Positions 20,501 through 26,379 of a stretch of DNA of 26,379 nt are shown here, piece by piece. Within the stretch, counting starts at the first letter, position 1. Each line of letters begins with the position of its first letter. The position numbers and the translations under genes are program-made. Origin of the DNA: Circinella minor (taxonomy: Eukaryota; Mucoromycota; Mucoromycetes; Mucorales; Lichtheimiaceae); contig JAEPRB010000394.1 in NCBI GenBank assembly GCA_016758965.1, positions 1 to 26,379 of the forward strand, in the 5' to 3' direction. The notes under the pieces are model-generated. The model did no database searches. It worked only from the letters and a program-made list of their open reading frames with translations, and had not been told where the DNA came from.

Positions 20501-22148
20501 TAATAGATCAATATCGACTTTATTACTGTCCTTATCAAGCGTGTCGTCGTTTACTCACATTTAGAAAACCATCACCATTCTATTCTCATATTCGAACACA
20601 CCATGATAAGGATTTTCCTCTAATGATGAGCAGAAGAAGCAGATCTTTTGTATTTAAAACGACTAGTGGAATTATAGTTGATTTTCGTGGTAATATATAT
20701 ATATCTAGGCATAGATAGTTGTGGATATCAATTTAAATACAAAAAAAAAATTACTCAACATGTTCTCTTTTTTTTTTTTTTTTTTTTATATATTGAATAA
20801 CATAGATAATAAACAAAAATTATTGCGGAAGAACGATAAAATTAGATTTGAAGAAAAGTCTCCAAAAGGTTTAAAGTTTAATTTCAATAATATTATCCAT
20901 TATCTATTAATTCATATCATTTTCTTTTTTTTTTTACTAACTATAAATTACTTTGATTGATTTAAATATATATTCTACGTAGGAAAATTTTATTGTCCAT
21001 ACAAAGATTGTAAAATATCTTATTTTCGTAGAGTTATTGTCATCAATCATATTCGAGATTCACATCATATAATATTACCATCAGCTGGTATAACTTCAAA
21101 TAAAGTTGTTTTCAAAACAGTATCGGGACAAAACGTTGATCTCTCTGGTAAAAAAATAAAAATAATAATCTCATGCTTCTTTATAATATATAAAATATTA
21201 AAACAAATACTATTTCTAATATATTTAAAAAAAAAACAGTTGCTCAAAATTTATTACAACCAGGGGAATCACTATTTGTAGAAAATCCAAAAGGTATGCA
21301 TGTTATTATATATATATATGTTATAGAGTTGATTTATTATTCTTTTTTTAAAAAAAATTGTTTGTACGTATTAAAACTGTACGTAGGCGAATTTCGTTGT
21401 CCATATGAAGGATGTAATCGATCAGGAAATTGTAGATCTTTTATCCTTGATCATATTCGACAGCGACATTATCCAAATTTACCTTTATTAAAGCATAGTA
21501 ACATAATGGTCCCTTTAAAATCAAGTTCAGGAGAAATTATTGATTTTAGTGGTACGTAAAATAAATATAATTTGGAATTCTTTTTTTTTTTTTTATAGAA
21601 AGCTAATAATAATCTTAAATACAAATCTTTAGAGAATTCACAAACAATTTTAAAAGAGGGAGATAAAATAATAACACCAGAGGAAGATGACGACGTCGAT
21701 AAAGGTTTTATTTATTTATTTTGTATTTGATAACTAGGAGATGAATCTTTTATGATTAACCTATCTTTTGTTTATATATAATTATATAAAGGACAATACT
21801 TTTATTGTCCTTATCAAGGATGTAATACTAGAAAGGGTTTCCGAAATTCCTTTTTCTCACACATAAGAGAAAGACACTACCGTGAATTAACAAAATTACA
21901 TAAATTACCGGATGGACAATGTTATGTCTTTAAGACTTCAACTGGTCGAGTTATTGATTTCAATAATGGTACGTATGATAACTAAACATATTATTCCTGA
22001 AATTAATACATACAACATATTTCTTATTACGTAGTGTTTAATTTGACAACCATTTTGAAAATAACACATAATATCTAAATTTATAGAAGATTCACATAAT
22101 TTACTTAAAAATGGAGATAAAATATTGGTTAAAAAGAAATTTTTATAA
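17353..22148 (+). CDS. Eight-module C2H2-like zinc-finger array protein, family unknown
   Basis: Predicted 920 residues in 20 exons: 17353-17476, 17603-18067, 18186-18404, 18509-18541, 18677-18838, 18966-19037, 19172-19345, 19447-19515, 19605-19787, 19905-19973, 20064-20237, 20328-20405, 20507-20689, 20806-20868, 20983-21147, 21240-21293, 21387-21551, 21633-21704, 21792-21968 and 22087-22148. All 19 introns are phase 1. The N-terminus (about 1-270) is disordered-looking, with acidic blocks and basic clusters (RTRKRRP, RTRSQTKK) that could be nuclear signals. Eight fingers follow, near residues 281-335, 359-416, 440-500, 524-581, 608-668, 690-744, 763-817 and 842-900. Each has CPYxxC-x12-15-H[IFL]Rx3H, then usually LP, FKTxSGxx[IV]DFxG. 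Linker exons carry LLKxGDxI-like sequence. A DNA- or RNA-binding nuclear role is inferred only. The exon 2 acceptor (17602 or 17614) and the 33-nt exon 4 are the least certain parts. Confidence 0.82.
17531..17564 (+). repeat. Homopolymer run of 34 A in intron 1 of the finger-array gene
   Basis: An uninterrupted A tract inside the first intron, about 40-50 bp before the likely acceptor. Length polymorphism or sequencing slippage here would not change the coding sequence, since the run is intronic. Confidence 0.9.
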
Positions 22149-22242
22149 GGTTAGCCATTTTATATACAAGTTGTTGTAGCGTTCTTATTCAAGATGAACA
22201 TTATAAGATTTTTCATATCATTCAAGATTGATACAAACCAAC

Positions 22243-22248
22243 AATAAA
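22243..22248 (+). terminator. Polyadenylation signal AATAAA of the finger-array gene
   Basis: A canonical AATAAA lies 95 bases past the TAA at 22146-22148, inside the 176-bp convergent gap before the VPS26 stop. It supports the proposed 3' end of the finger gene. Confidence 0.45.
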
Positions 22249-22324
22249 TCCATACATAATATATATCACAAATTCCCAATTTATAAGTTTTATTATATAT
22301 GTTTATAAACATAACATAACAATT

Positions 22325-24006
22325 TTAATCAGCATCCCTTTCTCTTTCTTGTATCTCTTTTGGTAAACCATCATCCTCTAATTATAAATTATCAAATATT
22401 ATCAATTAACACTTTTCTTAACTGAAGAAAAAAAAAACAGAATTGTACCTGGTAACCTATATAAAAATATTTCTTGTTGTTTATAATATCGTCGATTTTC
22501 TTCATCATATAATACAAGATTCAAATAATATCGAACAGAAAATCTTTTATTGACATCTACATATCAAATTAAAGAGTCCATACAATCAGTGTTATTTCAT
22601 TATCATTAAATATCACCTATTTTTTTTTTATTACTTACCACGAAAAGTAGGTGTAAGATCATAACCACCAAGGAATAAACGAATAGGAATTATTTCACCT
22701 ATAATATAATAATAAGCAAACTGGTTTTATACGTATATAAATATATAAATTTATTAAATTACCTCGGACAGGAGCACCATCCATAATTTCAAATTTACTA
22801 ACAGTTTCACTTTCATTATAAGTATTTGGTGCTACAATAATAATAATAATATTATTATATGTTAACTTAAATACGTAGTTCTTCTTTAATAACATAAATT
22901 AATGAAACTTACCAAATCCAGTCGTTTCCCTTCGAACAATACATAATTCCATGTATTTAATTTTTATACGTACGAGTAAAAAAAATATTTTCCCAACAAT
23001 AACATCTTTAAGATGATATCTAAATATTAAAGGATTTTAGTATGAATATATAACTTTTTTTTTATTTCATTCTTCATATAATAATAATAAATAATACGTC
23101 TATTACACTTCTTACGTTGATTTATTGTACTCAAATTCAATATGTAAACAATCTTCAATGCCCACTTCCATTTTAATTGAATGTGGTATTACTTCTTTTG
23201 GTGGATCATAAGATCGAACTAATATATCTGATTCTTTTACTAAATTTCCCATCCTTCTTGCAACTATAACACGTACAAAATATCTATCAAAACAATATTA
23301 ATTTTTAATTTCATCATCCACATTCAAACTATATATCTTACATAACAACAATAATATTATTTACCGTAGTTGTACATTGATTCCATAATAACATTCATAT
23401 TGTTTTTCAACATTACGGAATTCGAATTCCATATTTGGTTTCAATACTTCTCCTGGTGATGCGAGTTCCTGTGACAAACAAAGAAACTCTTTACTTTGTG
23501 ACGAATCGTTAAAGATAACTAATCATTATTATTATTATTATTTAAATTGGATTGAATGTGTTGTGTATAAGTTTCAATTTAACTTTTTTTTAAAACATAA
23601 AAACTTTTTTTTTTTTTTATATATAAAAATATAATCATTACCAATACTTCCAACACATTCAACACGAATTCCATTATGTTCTAATCGTTTACCCTGGCTA
23701 GCCTTGATTGAGACCTTTTTATTTTATATATTTAGTTGGTTGATAAAGTGATATATAATAAGAATAGTCAAAAAAAAAATACCTTTCCTCGAACAGGTTC
23801 TCGATCAAAATAAAGTGGTAGTTTTTGAACTGGTTGACTTTTATCAACAATCAAATTAAACGTTTTACGTTGTACTTGTTCTGTATCCGTCAATTGAATT
23901 TTTATATCAACTGGTGCTGAGAACCCAAAAAGCGACTTTTTATATTATTTAGTTTATATATATATATATTTTACACATTAATTATATAACTTACTGCCAC
24001 AGACAT
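22325..24006 (-). CDS. VPS26: Retromer subunit Vps26
   Basis: Vps26 is the arrestin-fold subunit of the retromer complex, which recycles cargo receptors from endosomes to the Golgi together with Vps35 and Vps29. Ten minus-strand exons, 23995-24006, 23783-23935, 23642-23714, 23365-23518, 23116-23283, 22913-23019, 22763-22831, 22639-22698, 22449-22556 and 22325-22377, join in frame to 318 residues, the normal size. Recognisable stretches in order are SLFGFSAPVDI, LYFDREPVRGKVSIK, GKRLEHNGIRVECVG, LASPGEVL, EKQYECYYGINVQLRY, HSIKMEVGIEDCLHIEFEYN, YHLKDVIVGKIFFLLVRIKI, SKFEIMDGAPVRGE, IRLFLGGYDLTPTFRDVNKR and FSVRYYLNLVLYDEENRRY. The first exon encodes only MSVA. It has a divergent 628-bp promoter interval with the aminotransferase gene. 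Confidence 0.96.
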
Positions 24007-24634
24007 GAAAATAGTTTTTGATAAAGTATATGATTAAAAGAAGGAAACTCAACACCTAAACAGTTATGCACACAACTTTTTTATTCAAATAACTCAAATC
24101 AATTCAGGGGGTTTTATACGTGTTATAATGTTTATTCTATTTATGGAAACAGTATGTTTTATTCTTTCATATTATTATTAATACTTTTTTTTTACTTTTC
24201 TTACAATTATAATAACTTATATTGTAATAAGAATAGTCAATCTTATACGTAATAAAAGACCGGATCTGCATAATAAAATTGACTCTTTTTGGTTAATTGA
24301 TATAAACGGGTAATTTATATTCCTTTTAATTGAATTATTATTATTAAAAGTTATATAGTAAAAACCAAAAAGAAAACTTATATCTAACTTTATAATTATG
24401 CATGATTATTCAATTAACCTTTCGGATTAAAAAAAAATTGGGGTCGTCGGTTTCCAAACAGATGATAAAAATATTATAGCCGAAGATGATAAACTTATGT
24501 GAACTATTTATGAGTCGCGTCATTCATGCTACTTCTGATTCGTCCAAAATTAAAACTGGTTTAAGGTTTGATTAACCTGCGAAAAAAAAAAAAAAAGCGA
24601 AAAAAAAAAAAAGATATCCATCTATTAAATAGGG
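24007..24634. promoter_or_regulatory. Divergent promoter interval between VPS26 and the aminotransferase gene
   Basis: AT-rich DNA with no gene visible. It should hold the promoters of both flanking genes, which point away from each other. Two A runs near 24583-24612 sit just before the aminotransferase start. I recognised no specific transcription-factor site. Confidence 0.5.
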
Positions 24635-26314
24635 ATGTTTCAATACTTTTCTAGGACCGCTACTCGTCGTTGTCAACCTTTTCTTTTCAGGTCATTCAAT
24701 TCAACAACAATAACAACAATGGGCAAAGGTTTTACTCCTGCTGCACGTGTCTCTAAATTCGAAAAAGACGGTAAGAAATAGATTGAGTTTATTATTATAT
24801 TATTGTTGTCAAGTCTAAAATATATCAATATATATATATATTAGTATGGTCTATTTTCACTCCTTTGGCTGCTGAAACAAAGGCTATTAACTTGGGTCAA
24901 GGTTATATGAAGTATGTTTTAATATATTGAAATGGAAATGAAATTAGAATGGAATGTGGTTTTTTTTTTGTGGTGGGGTGATAGTAATGAGATAAGCATA
25001 TGAGCTGTCATTTAACTTTTTTTTTTCTAACAAAAATAAATAGTTTTGGTCCTCCTGAAGCAGTTCAAAAGGCAGCTAAAGAAGCTATTGACAATGTAGA
25101 ATCAAACCAATATAGTCATCCTAAAGGTCGTCTTCGTTTGCGTAATGCTATTGCTGCTTCTTATTCACCAGAATTTAATCGTTCACTTAATCCTGAAACT
25201 GAAATTTTAGTAACTGCAGGTGCTAACGAAGGTAAATAAATAAATCTGGGTAACTGAGTGAGGGGGGGAAGTTTAGTTTTCCTAAAATTCAAAGATAAAA
25301 TGTTAACAAATTTAAATTATTTTTTAAGCCATGTATGCTACTTTTGCTGGCTATTTGGATGAAGGTTCTGAAGTCATTTGTATTGAACCATTTTTTGATC
25401 AATATATCGTGAGTATTTAAATTAAAAGAATGAAGGAGGAATCTTATTAACTGATTATATAAATGTATATAATTTTTTAGTCCAATATTTCCATGAATGG
25501 TGGTAAACCTGTTTTTGTACCACTTCGAGCACCTGAACGTGCAAAAGATTCTATTATTTCATCTCATGAATGGCGTTTGGATATTGATGAACTTCGATCT
25601 AAAGTGACTGATAAAACAAAAATGATTGTTATTAATACTCCTCATAATCCTGTTGGTAAAGTATTTGATGAAGAAGAATTATTAGCTATTGGAAAAGTTG
25701 CTGAAGAAAATGATCTTATTATTTTATCGGATGAAGTTGTAAGTTATCATTATCATTACTATTATTATTATTATTATTTTTATTAATGAAAACAAATTAA
25801 TTGGAAAATTGGGTGGTTATTTTTGTAGTATGATCGATTATATTATCCTCCTCTTCAGAAATTCCCTCGTATTGCTACCTTGGGTAACTTATGGGAACGT
25901 ACATTAACTGTTTGTTCTGGTGGTAAAAGTTTTGCTGCTACTGGATGGCGTGTTGGATGGTTAATTGGTCCTGAACATCTTGTTAAATATTCTTTTGCTG
26001 CACAAACACGTGTTGTCTTTTCTGTTAATTCACCTTGTCAAGAAGCTGTTGCTGCTGGTTTAGAAACATCATTAACACAACCTATTTTCCAAGATCAAAT
26101 TGCTGCTTATCTTAAGAAACGTGAAATTTTGGCTCAAGTCTTTGATGAATTGGAATTACCTTATACTGTTCCCGAAGGTGCTTATTATATTTTGGTGAAT
26201 ACAAACAAGATTGATATACCAAAAGATTATCCATTCCCTGCAGAATTGGATTCATACTTTGGTCTTCCTGGTTCCCTCAATGACATTGTTGTATCCAACA
26301 CATATTATTCATAA
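24635..26314 (+). CDS. BNA3: Kynurenine aminotransferase-like (class I/II PLP) enzyme with a truncated C-terminus
   Basis: Family enzymes transaminate kynurenine to kynurenic acid using pyridoxal phosphate and also act on other amino acids. Six exons, 24635-24770, 24845-24911, 25044-25231, 25329-25408, 25481-25738 and 25829-26314, give 404 residues. Visible family elements are INLGQGYMNFGPP, SHPKGRLRLRNAIA, TPHNPVGK (Asn213), ILSDEVYDRLYY (Asp241, Tyr244) and SGGKSFAATGWRVGW (Lys276, the likely cofactor lysine). The first 28 residues (MFQYFSRTATRRCQPFLFRS...) look like a mitochondrial presequence. A second in-frame ATG at 24719 would give a cytosolic form. After FPAEL (residue 383) the last 21 residues do not resemble the family, and the C-terminal 60 or so residues are missing. 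Those include the arginine that binds the substrate carboxylate. It may be a pseudogene, a diverged paralogue, or have an unseen exon beyond the window. Confidence 0.85.
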
Positions 26315-26379
26315 AGATAATCATTTGTTATTTTAATTATTAAAGTACAGTGTATTTTTAATTATGCTTTGCTGACATT

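Noticed and set aside
20721..20960. 79-codon frame rich in Phe, Asn and Lys
   Set aside because: It is a read-through of an intron, one linker exon and the next intron in the finger-array gene.
1..26379. tRNA, rRNA genes or a CRISPR array
   Set aside because: No cloverleaf with a GTTCGA-type T loop, no rRNA stretch and no regularly spaced direct repeats were found on reading both strands by eye. The ~34-nt motif copies are irregularly spaced and variable, and the genome is eukaryotic.

Overview
The window is AT-rich fungal nuclear DNA. It has short GT-AG introns (mostly about 40-200 bp), homopolymer-rich intergenic DNA, and genes on both strands. The density of introns, the AT bias and the small-intron style fit an early-diverging fungus of the Mucoromycota type. 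That placement is an inference from sequence style, and I do not name a species.

Left part, 1-7,000, is a compact block of housekeeping genes. A PIN4-type parvulin prolyl isomerase (minus, 323-1556, 10 tiny exons) is divergent from an MSS116-type mitochondrial DEAD-box helicase (plus, 1805-4224). It is followed by ribosomal protein eL21 (plus, 4963-5851) and TSR3, the 18S rRNA aminocarboxypropyl transferase (minus, 6059-6961). The last two converge tail to tail. I rebuilt each exon chain by hand; all close in frame and match the expected protein lengths.

Middle part, 7,000-17,350, has no convincing protein gene. It is dominated by a very large inverted repeat. The left arm is about 9260-11423, the right arm about 13964-16138, and a 2.5-kb spacer lies between them. 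The arms are nearly identical over long stretches but visibly diverged in patches. Each arm carries four copies of a roughly 34-nt motif, a small perfect hairpin, and a conserved unit with CCAAT-like, TATA-like and GT-AG signals. The spacer holds a candidate MITE with TA-flanked inverted ends, a short two-copy repeat and a possible decayed coding fragment.

Right part begins with the most striking gene (plus, 17353-22148). It is predicted to have 20 exons whose 19 introns are all phase 1. It encodes an acidic and basic N-terminal region followed by eight C2H2-like zinc-finger modules. Each finger module sits on its own exon and is followed by a short linker exon with its own conserved pattern. 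I do not recognise this as a described family. It converges with VPS26, a retromer subunit (minus, 22325-24006, 10 exons). VPS26 is divergent from a kynurenine aminotransferase-like gene (plus, 24635-26314) whose C-terminal end appears to be missing.

The housekeeping genes (protein folding, mitochondrial RNA, ribosome, rRNA modification, endosomal recycling, kynurenine metabolism) show no shared pathway. The inverted repeat and the finger-array gene are the accessory features of interest.
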